A stretch of DNA of 38,525 nt from Microcaldota archaeon (GCA_021797995.1 JAJZYR010000008.1:1-38525), one strand, 5' to 3'; shown: positions 17,872 through 26,819, numbered from the stretch's first letter. Notes: a model not told the origin generated them from the letters alone. Made by a program: numbers and translations.

Positions 17872-18693
17872 ATGGATACTGAATCTCTGGTGTATATCGC
17901 AATAACCGGGCTTGTGGCCCTCATGCTGATCATGACGAGCGCCGGCTATGGCCCCTTTGCGCTGGTAATTGCCGTGCTTGCGGCGATAGCAATACTGGTC
18001 AACATAATGATAAACTATGTCGACTTCATCGTCTTCCCATTCGTTACAAGACTGCTCGGAATAAGCTTCGTGGTTGGAAACAGGTATACGATACCGAAGA
18101 CGCAGGATTCTGTAATAAAGTACGTGAACGGAATTTATTACGCTACCGGATACCTGACGGGAAACCTCTACAACTATGTCTTCTCATCGCAGCAGGAGCA
18201 GGACGACCGGACCGCCTTTGCAGGGGCGATGGACAAATGGGAGAGGATCGTGATGAACGTTGACTTCCCATTCAAGTTCAACGTGATTGCAATGTCTGAA
18301 AACGTCCAGAAGTACCGTGAGGAGCTTGACGGCCAGAGGGGATATATCGAGTTCCAGATCTCTCGGGAGATGAACAGCACAAACCCGAACCAGATGAGCA
18401 TAGGAGAGCTGGAGAGGCGGCTTGGTATAATACAGGCGAAGATGGACAGAGTCGCCACAGGGGAGAGGCCGATGAACGTGATGATGTACATAGAATCGAC
18501 GGCAGTCGGGGTGAGCGAGAAGGAGGCTTCCGACAGGCTGGCAAACCAGCTGAGCCAGCTCCAGACGGTATTCAATGCTTTCGACCTCAGTATCATGAGG
18601 GTTACCGGGAGGGAGGTATACTTCCTCAACCGGCTTAATTACATGATACCGAACTGGGCCGAGCTGAACAAGATGTTCCAGTCGCAGAAATAG
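17872..18693 (+). CDS. Two-TM protein with cytoplasmic domain; VirB3 plus VirB4-N-domain-like (paralogue B)
   Basis: Two N-terminal TMs, then DSVIKYVNGIYYATGYLTGNLYNYV...VQKYREELDGQRGYIE...FLNRLNYMIPNWAEL; immediately precedes the ATPase. Confidence 0.6.
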   Translation: MDTESLVYIAITGLVALMLIMTSAGYGPFALVIAVLAAIAILVNIMINYVDFIVFPFVTRLLGISFVVGNRYTIPKTQDSVIKYVNGIYYATGYLTGNLYNYVFSSQQEQDDRTAFAGAMDKWERIVMNVDFPFKFNVIAMSENVQKYREELDGQRGYIEFQISREMNSTNPNQMSIGELERRLGIIQAKMDRVATGERPMNVMMYIESTAVGVSEKEASDRLANQLSQLQTVFNAFDLSIMRVTGREVYFLNRLNYMIPNWAELNKMFQSQK

Positions 18694-18699
18694 TATTTT

Positions 18700-20229
18700 A
18701 TGCGTGCGCTTGCATGTGGTATCATGTCGCTAGTAAGGATCCAGAGCATAATGGGAAACGAGCTCTCGAAGAGGGTCTTCCTCAGCAGGCCCCCTGAGCC
18801 CCCATACGAATACCTTCTGAACGACCCTACTGATTCCATCTTCATAGGCACGACAAAGCTTTTCGGCGTTCCGTTTACATGGACATACGCCACCCTTACC
18901 AACCCACATCTGGCTGTAGTCGGGATAACCGGCGCTGGGAAGTCCTTCTTCGTAAAGACCTTCCTGATCCGCGCAAGCTATGTATGGAATACGAACGCGA
19001 TAATCATCGACTGGGCCGGGGAGTACAAGGCGTGGGTAAGGCAGAGTGGCGGAACGGTGATCTCGCTCTCCAAAGGGGACTACATAAACATCATGGACCT
19101 CTCCGGCATGAAGCCGATAGACAGGGTAAAGCAGATCATGAACTCGCTTGACATACTTACCGATGTAGGCGAGTATGCGGAGCAGCGCCGCCTTACGTCA
19201 GAGGCGATTGAGCAGGCTTATGTAAATGCCGGCTTCTCGCTCTCCCAGGTTCCCGAACCCGGAAGCGAGGCTCCGACGCTGAAGGAGGTGACGGCCCTGC
19301 TCGACGAGAAGCTTCAGGACGGCTCATACGAGTATCCGGCGGAACTTGAGAATGCCATCTACAGGCTCAGGCAGTTCACAAGGGAGGGGGAGGACTACTT
19401 TGCGAAGAAGTCCACAATAGACATAGGCAAGCTCTCGTCATCGGGGCTTGTGGCCTTGGACCTCTCGACGCTTCCTGACGAGAAGTTCAGGGCTCTTGCC
19501 GCGATGTTCATACTCCAGACGCTCAAGGAGCGCATGCGCACGGAAGGATGGAGCGGCACAAAAGGCCTGAAGGCGATAGTCGTACTCGACGAGGCCTGGA
19601 AGGTGGCAAGCGACGACAGGAGCGACGCGATAACCATCGTCAGGGAAGGGAGGAAGTACCAGTTCGGCCTGATCGTGGCATCGCAGAACCCTACCGACGT
19701 GAACGAGGCCATCTTCTCCAACGTCGGGACGACAGTGATGCTGAGGATAAGATTCGAGAAGTTCATGAACTACCTCCAGGGCTCGCTCAACTTTTCGAAT
19801 TACATAAGGAGCGAAATAGGGAAGTTCGGTGTGGGGCAGGCTGCCTTTGACATGTCATTCCACTCCGCCGTCCAGTTTCCCGACGTCTTCCTCCTTGAGA
19901 GGGTTGTCGGGGAGGAGCCGCTTGACGTGTACACGATAAACGCCTCCGATATCCTCACTCCTGGGGAGCTTGCGGATCAGACAATACAGAAGGAATACTA
20001 CCTAGAGAGGATAGACCTGAACTCCAAGTTCATACAGGCTGGAATAGGCTCCGAGATGATAGCGCTTCTCTTTGCCGACCTGGAGAAAGCAGGGAAGACA
20101 ACCAGCATTCAGGGGCTGGCCAGCATAATGCTGAAGAGGGGCATTACAAAGGATACGATAGTGGAGTTCCTGCGGGGCATGAAGATCGTTGATAATGTGA
20201 TAACGCGGATACTGTCAGCTGCCGGCTGA
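18700..20229 (+). CDS. VirB4/HerA-superfamily (DUF87-like) ATPase
   Basis: Walker A GITGAGKSFFVKTFL, NTNAIIIDWAGEYKAWV, Walker B LKAIVVLDEAWKVASDD, VREGRKYQFGLIVASQNPTDVNEAIFSNVGTTVMLRI. Confidence 0.85.
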   Translation: MRALACGIMSLVRIQSIMGNELSKRVFLSRPPEPPYEYLLNDPTDSIFIGTTKLFGVPFTWTYATLTNPHLAVVGITGAGKSFFVKTFLIRASYVWNTNAIIIDWAGEYKAWVRQSGGTVISLSKGDYINIMDLSGMKPIDRVKQIMNSLDILTDVGEYAEQRRLTSEAIEQAYVNAGFSLSQVPEPGSEAPTLKEVTALLDEKLQDGSYEYPAELENAIYRLRQFTREGEDYFAKKSTIDIGKLSSSGLVALDLSTLPDEKFRALAAMFILQTLKERMRTEGWSGTKGLKAIVVLDEAWKVASDDRSDAITIVREGRKYQFGLIVASQNPTDVNEAIFSNVGTTVMLRIRFEKFMNYLQGSLNFSNYIRSEIGKFGVGQAAFDMSFHSAVQFPDVFLLERVVGEEPLDVYTINASDILTPGELADQTIQKEYYLERIDLNSKFIQAGIGSEMIALLFADLEKAGKTTSIQGLASIMLKRGITKDTIVEFLRGMKIVDNVITRILSAAG

Positions 20230-20239
20230 GGAGGCTTGA

Positions 20240-20536
20240 ATGGCAAAGACATATGTAATAAGCAGGATAAAACTCGAGAAGATACTCTCGACGTTCAGAA
20301 TCAGCACCAAGAACAGCGATGAGATGCTCAATCAGATAAACAAGACGCACAGGCACATAAACGCCGTCGCCTTCGTATCAATGATGCACAGGTATGGAGT
20401 CGGACAGGCTGACATGGCAAACATGCTGAGAAGGATAGGCTTTGACGATGTTACGATAACCGAGGTATTCAACATGCTCGACGAGCAGAGGATAAACGAG
20501 ACCTATGGAAAGATAGTTGAACTTGATGTTGACTAG
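20240..20536 (+). CDS. Small helical protein of unknown function, downstream of the ATPase
   Basis: 98 aa; 10 bp after the ATPase stop; segment DMANMLRRIGFDDVTITEVFNMLDEQRI resembles the ATPase C-terminus. Confidence 0.65.
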   Translation: MAKTYVISRIKLEKILSTFRISTKNSDEMLNQINKTHRHINAVAFVSMMHRYGVGQADMANMLRRIGFDDVTITEVFNMLDEQRINETYGKIVELDVD

Positions 20537-20544
20537 GTAATTCT

Positions 20545-20919
20545 ATGAGAAGGAAGGTTGTTTGCATAATATGCGGGAAGGAGAAGGACGGGATACCGGT
20601 AAAGATAGACAGTATCATAAAGGCGATACGCTGGATAAAGACGAACATAACCAGGAACGAGAAGAACAATATCCTTGTCGTATGCAGGGACGACTACCAG
20701 GCGTATGCCAAGGCCAGAAAGAAATATACCTCAAGGCAGGCGCTCTACCTGACCCTGGGCGTGATCTTCTTCATCATCGGTAACGTGATGGCGCTGAGCC
20801 TTGCCGGCTTTGCCATAACGGTCCTGGTGCTCGCCATGTTCTACGGCCTTTCGCTCCTGAGCTATGCGCCGGCGCTTGAGCTGCGCAGCTCCGGCAGGAA
20901 AGGCTCCAAGAAGGTATAA
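20545..20919 (+). CDS. Small protein with N-terminal CxxC motif and two TM helices
   Basis: MRRKVVCIICGKEKDG...VVCRDDY, then QALYLTLGVIFFIIGNVMALSLAGFAITVLVLAMFYGLSLL. Confidence 0.65.
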   Translation: MRRKVVCIICGKEKDGIPVKIDSIIKAIRWIKTNITRNEKNNILVVCRDDYQAYAKARKKYTSRQALYLTLGVIFFIIGNVMALSLAGFAITVLVLAMFYGLSLLSYAPALELRSSGRKGSKKV

Positions 20920-20957
20920 ATAATAAAGCACGCATCAATATCTACGGTACACAGGGC

Positions 20958-21698
20958 ATGGGTCTGGTTGAGATGGCTGGAGAGGTTGCAAGCGTTCCGA
21001 AAGTCGAGGAGCTGACCTTCAGCGGCACCCTTAACGCGGACTTTGAGGCTATTAGGAAGAAGGTTTCGCAGGTGCCTTTCTACACAGCCAAGATGGACGG
21101 CGGGACCCTTGTGCTTGCAAGGGTTGAAAGCAGGGGCATAAACAAGAAGCCGTATCTGTTTTACATGATAAAGATATGCGGCAACGCGATAAGCGTCGTC
21201 TATTCTATCCCGCATGACATGAGCGACAGGATGAGGCGCGCATATGTCATCAAGGACCTCATATCGGTGCTCTCCCTCATTGTGGGAATGTTCAAGGTTG
21301 ATGAAGAGGCCTTCTACCAGTACGTGGATTCGGTGGTAAATGACCTCCTCGGCGGCCTGTCAGACAACTACAGCGTATTATTCAACAAGTACGACGCCCT
21401 CCTCTCTGAGTACAGGGAACTGAAGAGGCGTGATCTGGAGCTTAGCGCATCGAACAGGAACCTTGCCGTGCAGACGACGCAGCTCAGCGAGGACAACAAG
21501 AAGCTCAAGGAGCAGCTGGACGCCCTGCAGAAGTACTCTGACTCCTCGCTTATGGCCATGATAGAGGACTGGATAGAGGTCCACAGCGATACGATAGACA
21601 TCAATGAATTTGCAAGGACATATGGCATAGTCCCGCCAAGGATAGAGCAGCTCCTCGACAGGATGGTTTCGCAAGGATATCTGGAGCTTAAAGAGTAG
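20958..21698 (+). CDS. Coiled-coil protein with C-terminal winged-helix-like segment
   Basis: Heptad-rich LLSEYRELKRRDLELSASNRNLAVQTTQLSEDNKKLKEQLDALQKYS; C-term INEFARTYGIVPPRIEQLLDRMVSQGYLELKE is wHTH-like; TATA-like GTATAAATAA upstream. Confidence 0.65.
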   Translation: MGLVEMAGEVASVPKVEELTFSGTLNADFEAIRKKVSQVPFYTAKMDGGTLVLARVESRGINKKPYLFYMIKICGNAISVVYSIPHDMSDRMRRAYVIKDLISVLSLIVGMFKVDEEAFYQYVDSVVNDLLGGLSDNYSVLFNKYDALLSEYRELKRRDLELSASNRNLAVQTTQLSEDNKKLKEQLDALQKYSDSSLMAMIEDWIEVHSDTIDINEFARTYGIVPPRIEQLLDRMVSQGYLELKE

Positions 21699-21703
21699 AT
21701 TGC

Positions 21704-21853
21704 ATGAAGTATTCGCTCGCAGTAAGCAGGAAGTTCAGTTACGTCAGGACATACCGCGTGGTAAGGAAGGTAAACGACCAATCGAACGCCATATCGCGAT
21801 TTGTGCAGGGCCTCATCGACAAGTACGTATTGAAAAGCGACAAAGGGGCGTAG
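21704..21853 (+). CDS. Short basic ORF (49 aa), not in the supplied track
   Basis: ATG 21704 to TAG 21851-21853: MKYSLAVSRKFSYVRTYRVVRKVNDQSNAISRFVQGLIDKYVLKSDKGA; fits between two same-strand genes. Confidence 0.45.
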   Translation: MKYSLAVSRKFSYVRTYRVVRKVNDQSNAISRFVQGLIDKYVLKSDKGA

Positions 21854-21868
21854 CGAAGGAGAGGCTTT

Positions 21869-24244
21869 ATGGTATCAAAACTGCGCATAGTCTTGATCTT
21901 CATAGCTCTCGCAGTAGCCTCGGTGGCCATAGTATCCGTTTATTTCTTCAGCGCCATCAGCGCGCTGAGCAGCAGCGTCGTCAGCGGGCCCACTGGAAGC
22001 ATAAATGCGAGCCTCTCGATACATACCGAGTCTGTGCTCCAGTACAACAATTCGCAGTACCTGGCTGGATACGCCCTTCTCAATTACGATACGAAGAACG
22101 TGTCGCAGATGAACCTCTCGCTGCGCATGTACGGGAGTGCCCCCGTGGAGCCAGTCTACTTCATCAGCACCAAGGTGGGCATCTTCGACTATTGCGTGAG
22201 GTGCTTTGGCCAGGCGTCTCTCGGGGCAGAGCTTATGGGCAGCCTGGCAGACCACGGCCTCATCTTCAACAGCAGCAGCTTCAATTACGTCAACCTTGAG
22301 AATATATCGTTGATACCGCCGCACTCGATAGTCGTGCTCCAGTCCGGGCTTATCCCGACCTGGCTGCTGCCTTATTCGGCTTATTCAGGAGCTGATATTG
22401 TATCGGGAAACGCAACGCTCCTGACGCTGCTTGACAGAGGGGATACGGTAATATATGTCGGAAGGAACTTCTCCACCTCGATAGGTAACGGAGGTAATAT
22501 CTATCTTACCACTAACCGTACAATTGAGGCTCTTGGAAACGCCTCGATAGTTGCTGAGCCGTTCATGCCCGGCCTCCAGGGCAATAAGACAGGCAGGCTC
22601 TTCTTCAGGTATCCGACGTTTGGCTTTGTCGATGGCCAGGAATATGGCAATGCAAGCGCCGTAAACTCCAGAAACGGGACGCTCATAGCGCTCAGCAACT
22701 ACCCCTTATCGGGATGGGACAACTCAAGCGCGCTGGCAAGCGACATTGCGAACATCATAGACTCCAGATTCTGGATTGCAGAGCTTGCATACGGCGTTTC
22801 CAACTTTACGCTTGCAAACGGCTCCGTAGGCAATGCGTACGCGGTTACTGATTTGCAATACCTCAACGGCTCAGCTGCTAGCCAGGTCAACGGCTCCTAC
22901 TCTCTCCTTACCGCAAGGCTCTCGAACCTTGACAGGCAGAAGGTTTACCAGATGCCATTCAGGGCGCGGCTCACGAACATCGGAAGAATAAACATGGCAG
23001 GAACAGTAGGTGAGGGGGAGAGCCTTCCGATAAACGTGTACAGCGGGAATGCCCTTTATGCACCCACCGCATTTCACCTTGACATAGCCAACCTGAATGG
23101 AACCACGTTCGGTTCACTGCCTCTCGGATTCTACAACAGGTCTTTCAACATAGTGCATTACTATACCTTTACCGTCCCTAGCGGCTATTATACGGCATCG
23201 CTTGTGAGCATAAACGGGAGCAGATATGCCGGAGCACTCTTTTACGTCTCGAACGTCAGCATATCGGCTTCCTCTCTCGACTTTAAGAACAGGACATTTG
23301 CCTTTACGCTAGAGAGCGATAGGCTTCCGCTGTCGAATATATCGTATACCATAAGCCTCAACGGCGCATATCCGCAGAACGGGGTGGTGCAGAATGGCGC
23401 GGTTCTCTATACGCTGCCAGGAGGGGCTGCAGAGGGCTACGGGACAAAGGTATTTGACTTCAGGATGCTCGGAAGCAACTACCAGTACACGTTTAATTAC
23501 GCCTCGCCGACCTCCGGGATACCGCCGCTCTATATAGAATTCGGGATCGTCGCAGTGTTCATAATAGTACTAAACCTAGTGCTCAAGGCCCCCGCCTCTG
23601 ACGACTATTACATAGACGTCCCTGATTTTCCGCCGTTAAACAGGATAAAGCTCAAGACCGACAGCAATTCGATCATAGGCATCTTCAGCAGCATAAACTT
23701 CTCCCATCACTGGAAATACATGCCACTGACAGCAGAGGAGGTGAAGAATGGCGTGAGCTCTAACATAAGATATGAGAGCATACCTGTGGCTGCGACGCTG
23801 CAGAATGTGACAGGGGTGCTGAATAAGATGGTTGCAAAGGGCTTGCTACTCTCAAGCGGCGAATATTATGCCCCGGCAAGGTGGGTAACGGAATCAGGGC
23901 ATAGCATGGAGTATCTGACCATATTCAGGAACCTTAGGGACTTCTGCGTTGCAAATGCCATGCTCTTTACAGACCTCGATGCAGACCCGCATGTCGATAT
24001 GATAGTGACGAGGAAGGGCAGCCAGGGCTATATCATAATCAACGCTGCGTCGGAGATGAAGGATATCGCAATAAATAACGCATACAGGATTTACATAGTA
24101 TTCCTGGATGAGATCGGAAGGCTCGCCTTCCTTACTAAACTATACGATTCTTACGGTGAACAGGCGGAGCTCCTTAGAATGGGGGTGGAGCATTCATACA
24201 TCGTGCTGACCGACACTGACAACCTTGAACAGCTGCTGTCCTGA
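21869..24244 (+). CDS. Large N-terminally anchored surface protein, sequon-rich ectodomain, second TM and C-terminal cytoplasmic domain
   Basis: N-term TM IVLIFIALAVASVAIVSVYFF; many NxS/T sequons (NAS, NNS, NVS, NLS, NSS...); TM PLYIEFGIVAVFIIVLNLVL; about 200-aa C-terminal domain with a wHTH-like segment (VTGVLNKMVAKGLLLSSGEYYAPA). Confidence 0.6.
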   Translation: MVSKLRIVLIFIALAVASVAIVSVYFFSAISALSSSVVSGPTGSINASLSIHTESVLQYNNSQYLAGYALLNYDTKNVSQMNLSLRMYGSAPVEPVYFISTKVGIFDYCVRCFGQASLGAELMGSLADHGLIFNSSSFNYVNLENISLIPPHSIVVLQSGLIPTWLLPYSAYSGADIVSGNATLLTLLDRGDTVIYVGRNFSTSIGNGGNIYLTTNRTIEALGNASIVAEPFMPGLQGNKTGRLFFRYPTFGFVDGQEYGNASAVNSRNGTLIALSNYPLSGWDNSSALASDIANIIDSRFWIAELAYGVSNFTLANGSVGNAYAVTDLQYLNGSAASQVNGSYSLLTARLSNLDRQKVYQMPFRARLTNIGRINMAGTVGEGESLPINVYSGNALYAPTAFHLDIANLNGTTFGSLPLGFYNRSFNIVHYYTFTVPSGYYTASLVSINGSRYAGALFYVSNVSISASSLDFKNRTFAFTLESDRLPLSNISYTISLNGAYPQNGVVQNGAVLYTLPGGAAEGYGTKVFDFRMLGSNYQYTFNYASPTSGIPPLYIEFGIVAVFIIVLNLVLKAPASDDYYIDVPDFPPLNRIKLKTDSNSIIGIFSSINFSHHWKYMPLTAEEVKNGVSSNIRYESIPVAATLQNVTGVLNKMVAKGLLLSSGEYYAPARWVTESGHSMEYLTIFRNLRDFCVANAMLFTDLDADPHVDMIVTRKGSQGYIIINAASEMKDIAINNAYRIYIVFLDEIGRLAFLTKLYDSYGEQAELLRMGVEHSYIVLTDTDNLEQLLS

Positions 24245-24279
24245 GGCATAGCATGGTGCGGCGCTGCATGCGCCTTTGC

Positions 24280-25938
24280 TCACTCCTCCTCGTCGGTGTC
24301 CTCCGCAGTCGCGCTGCCAGCCTTCCCTTCCTTCCCGGGGCTTCCGGAAGGCTCCCCTTCTCCGCCTTCGGCATCCCCGCCGTCGGGCTTGAACCTCTTC
24401 TCTATCAGCATGGAGAGCGCGCCCTTTATCTCTTCCTTCTTAGATCCGGTAATGTCGGCAAGGTCGTTTGACATCTGGTCTACGTACCGCATGAGTGCGC
24501 TGTACCTGGTCTCCCTGAGATTCTTGTTCTTCATCCCGCTTATATGTTTCTGCAGAGCCCTGCCGCAATCCTGCACTGCAAGCTTTATCTCGTCTATAAT
24601 CTCCTCCTCCTGCGCTATCGCCTGCTTCCCGACCCCGGAGTACGGAATGTAGACGCTGGAGACGTTTACGAATACGCTGACTGGCTGCTCCTCGAAGTTG
24701 TCTATTCCGTATCTCTTCCACTCTATTCCGTTGACTGCGGTCGTTATGGCGCAGCTTGACCCGTCAAAGAGTAGGGGAACCTTGTTTGCAAACCTGAGTA
24801 TGCTGCCCTTCGCGCCTTCCTGCGTGACCCTTCCAGCATTGCCGCCATAGGCGATACAGGCCTCGACGACGAACGGTATGCCTCCGCGGAAGACCCTAGG
24901 TCTTCTCTCGACCACTGCCGAGAACATAGGATTGAGTATGTTCTTGACGGCTATCCCTATCTGGCTCTCGCCTATCGTCGAGAGGGAATCGAGCTCCGGG
25001 GCTATCCACTTTACCTGTTTTATCGCCTTTATAATCTTCTCGGCATCGCCCCACGCCATATTGCGCGGGTCCGTGGCCATGTCGATTGACGGGTCGGCAG
25101 CCTTGATATCGTCTATCTTGTTCTGCGTGACCCTTGCAAATGACTCGATCAGGAAAGCCGAAAGCCTCCTGTTCTCGCTCCTGTGTGCAGCGTCAAGGAG
25201 ATCGCTCGTGCCTATCCCCAGCGGATGCGGCTTTATCTGCTTTGGCTTCCTGGGCAGCTCTTCCACTGAGCGCATGAAGACGGCGTCCTTGCCCTCGGGA
25301 TCGGTAAGCCTTATGCTGGCATGCGGATTCGACAGCGCAGTTCTCTTCAGGTATTCGTAGACCCCATGATCGCTGGACTCGTATTTCACGTCGCCAAACT
25401 CGCCACTGATGATCGTTCCCCTAAAGTCCCCGTCAAGCTTCACGAGATTCGCGGTTATGGGCTTGTTCGACTTTATATCTAGCGAGAGATCGCATTCGTA
25501 GGCGCCCCTGCCGGTACCGGACTTGATGTGTATCGGCTTTCCTGTCGTTACCTGCGAATAGAGCGTGCACCCTGTAGCCCCTATCCCCTGCTGCCCCCTC
25601 TGCTGTATATACCTATGGAACTTCGTTCCGGCAAGTACCGTTGCCAGGGCCTTGCCGATGTGCGTCTGCGGTATTCCGGGCCCGTTATCCCCGACAGTCA
25701 CGGAATACTTGTCCTCGGCTACCTGCTTTATGCATACGCTTATCTCTGGAAGTATGTTAGCTTCCTCGCAAGCATCTAGGCTGTTGGTCAGGTATTCATG
25801 GACTATCGTGGTAAGGGACCTTACCTTTCCGGAGTAGCCGAGCATCTGGCTGTTCTTTCTGAAGAATTCGGATATGGAGTACTGCTTGAACTGCTTGAAT
25901 ATCTCGTCAGCATCCAATACTTTCCTCGTCTCGGCCAA
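24280..25938 (-). CDS. top6B: DNA topoisomerase VI subunit B
   Basis: GHKL ATPase: LTTIVHEYLTNSLDACEEANILPEI, VGDNGPGIPQTHIGKALATVLAGTKFH, RGQQGIGATGCTLYSQVTTGKP. Confidence 0.95.
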   Translation of the reverse strand: MAETRKVLDADEIFKQFKQYSISEFFRKNSQMLGYSGKVRSLTTIVHEYLTNSLDACEEANILPEISVCIKQVAEDKYSVTVGDNGPGIPQTHIGKALATVLAGTKFHRYIQQRGQQGIGATGCTLYSQVTTGKPIHIKSGTGRGAYECDLSLDIKSNKPITANLVKLDGDFRGTIISGEFGDVKYESSDHGVYEYLKRTALSNPHASIRLTDPEGKDAVFMRSVEELPRKPKQIKPHPLGIGTSDLLDAAHRSENRRLSAFLIESFARVTQNKIDDIKAADPSIDMATDPRNMAWGDAEKIIKAIKQVKWIAPELDSLSTIGESQIGIAVKNILNPMFSAVVERRPRVFRGGIPFVVEACIAYGGNAGRVTQEGAKGSILRFANKVPLLFDGSSCAITTAVNGIEWKRYGIDNFEEQPVSVFVNVSSVYIPYSGVGKQAIAQEEEIIDEIKLAVQDCGRALQKHISGMKNKNLRETRYSALMRYVDQMSNDLADITGSKKEEIKGALSMLIEKRFKPDGGDAEGGEGEPSGSPGKEGKAGSATAEDTDEEE

Positions 25939-25947
25939 TGAAACACC

Positions 25948-26457
25948 TTATCTTATATTGCTGCCATCTGCCCTTCTACGGGCCAGTTCCATGAGCTTGT
26001 ACGCCTTCCTGTGTGCCGCGCCTGCAACGAGGGCGTTGATGCCTATTGTCGCTATCCCTATACCCTCCACTGTGCCTATGATACTTACTGTATCGCCGTA
26101 TATCGCAAGCTCAGTCTCGCTGACCTGCTGGATGTACTCCTTGCTCCTCCCTTCTTCGCCTATTATCCTGGCCTTTATCCTTTTTACCTGGTTCTTATTT
26201 CTAAACATATCCCTCAGATCTATATACTTGAAGAAATACGTGTCAAGGAGGAGCTTGTATGCTGTGGCCAGGCTGAAGCCGCGGCCGAACGCCTGTATCA
26301 CGTTCTTTGCATTATACTCGTCATAGCCATCGCCGCTTATCACGATGCTGTTGCCCTCGAGCACTTCTATCTTGCACCTGAGCTTACTCCTGAGCTCTTC
26401 CAGCCTCTGACCGTTCAGAAGCCTCGCCCTCTCCATAGGTATGAGTATCTGCTCCAT
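25948..26457 (-). CDS. KH-domain RNA-binding protein (archaeal Dim2/Pno1/Krr1-like)
   Basis: Two KH-like segments: EVLEGNSIVISGDGYDEYNAKNVIQAFGRGFSLATAYKLL and RIIGEEGRSKEYIQQVSETELAIYGDTVSIIGTVEGIGIA. Confidence 0.85.
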   Translation of the reverse strand: MEQILIPMERARLLNGQRLEELRSKLRCKIEVLEGNSIVISGDGYDEYNAKNVIQAFGRGFSLATAYKLLLDTYFFKYIDLRDMFRNKNQVKRIKARIIGEEGRSKEYIQQVSETELAIYGDTVSIIGTVEGIGIATIGINALVAGAAHRKAYKLMELARRRADGSNIR

Positions 26458-26705
26458 TGAATTACAGAGTGGTATGTATCTGAAGAGGATTATAAAGACT
26501 CCTGCTTATGTCCAGCCTTTACGCAGAAGCGCGACAGTGGAGTGGGAAGATGGTGAAGGCCGGATAGACAGACATGGCTTGCAGATTGCATGCGTGCGGA
26601 GCTGGGTTGAACCATAACCAAGCTCTAACATTAGTGGACCTGTAGCACCTTCTGAGACTTCCAGTAAAATTCATGCCCTCCGTAACTTTCCGACGTCAAG
26701 AATCG

Positions 26706-26757
26706 ACTTTTTATACAGAACACGGACTCTTTATACAGCTTTCCACTTATTATACAA
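26706..26757 (+). repeat. Three iteron-like direct repeats ACTTTTTATACAG / ACTCTTTATACAG / ACTTATTATACAA, 19-20 bp period
   Basis: Copies begin at 26706, 26726 and 26745, read directly. Confidence 0.8.
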
Positions 26758-26775
26758 CCCCGACAGAATAGCAAG

Positions 26776-26819
26776 CTTTATATATCTAACCCCCTTCATA
26801 CATGAATCATTCATGATTC
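26776..26819 (+). promoter_or_regulatory. TATA box (CTTTATATATCT) with downstream overlapping palindromes CATGAATCATTCATG and GAATCATTCATGATTC
   Basis: TATA 26776-26787; inverted repeat 26801-26815 (7-bp arms) and 26804-26819 (6-bp arms), near the expected transcription start. Confidence 0.65.

Noticed and set aside
18700-20229. Calling the ATPase a HerA DNA-repair helicase
   Set aside because: No NurA-like nuclease is adjacent and the context is membrane proteins; a VirB4/CedB-like reading fits better, though both belong to the same superfamily.
26591-26660. A tRNA on the minus strand (GGTTCAACCC-like segment)
   Set aside because: Could not pair a T stem or acceptor stem; only a simple hairpin is supported.
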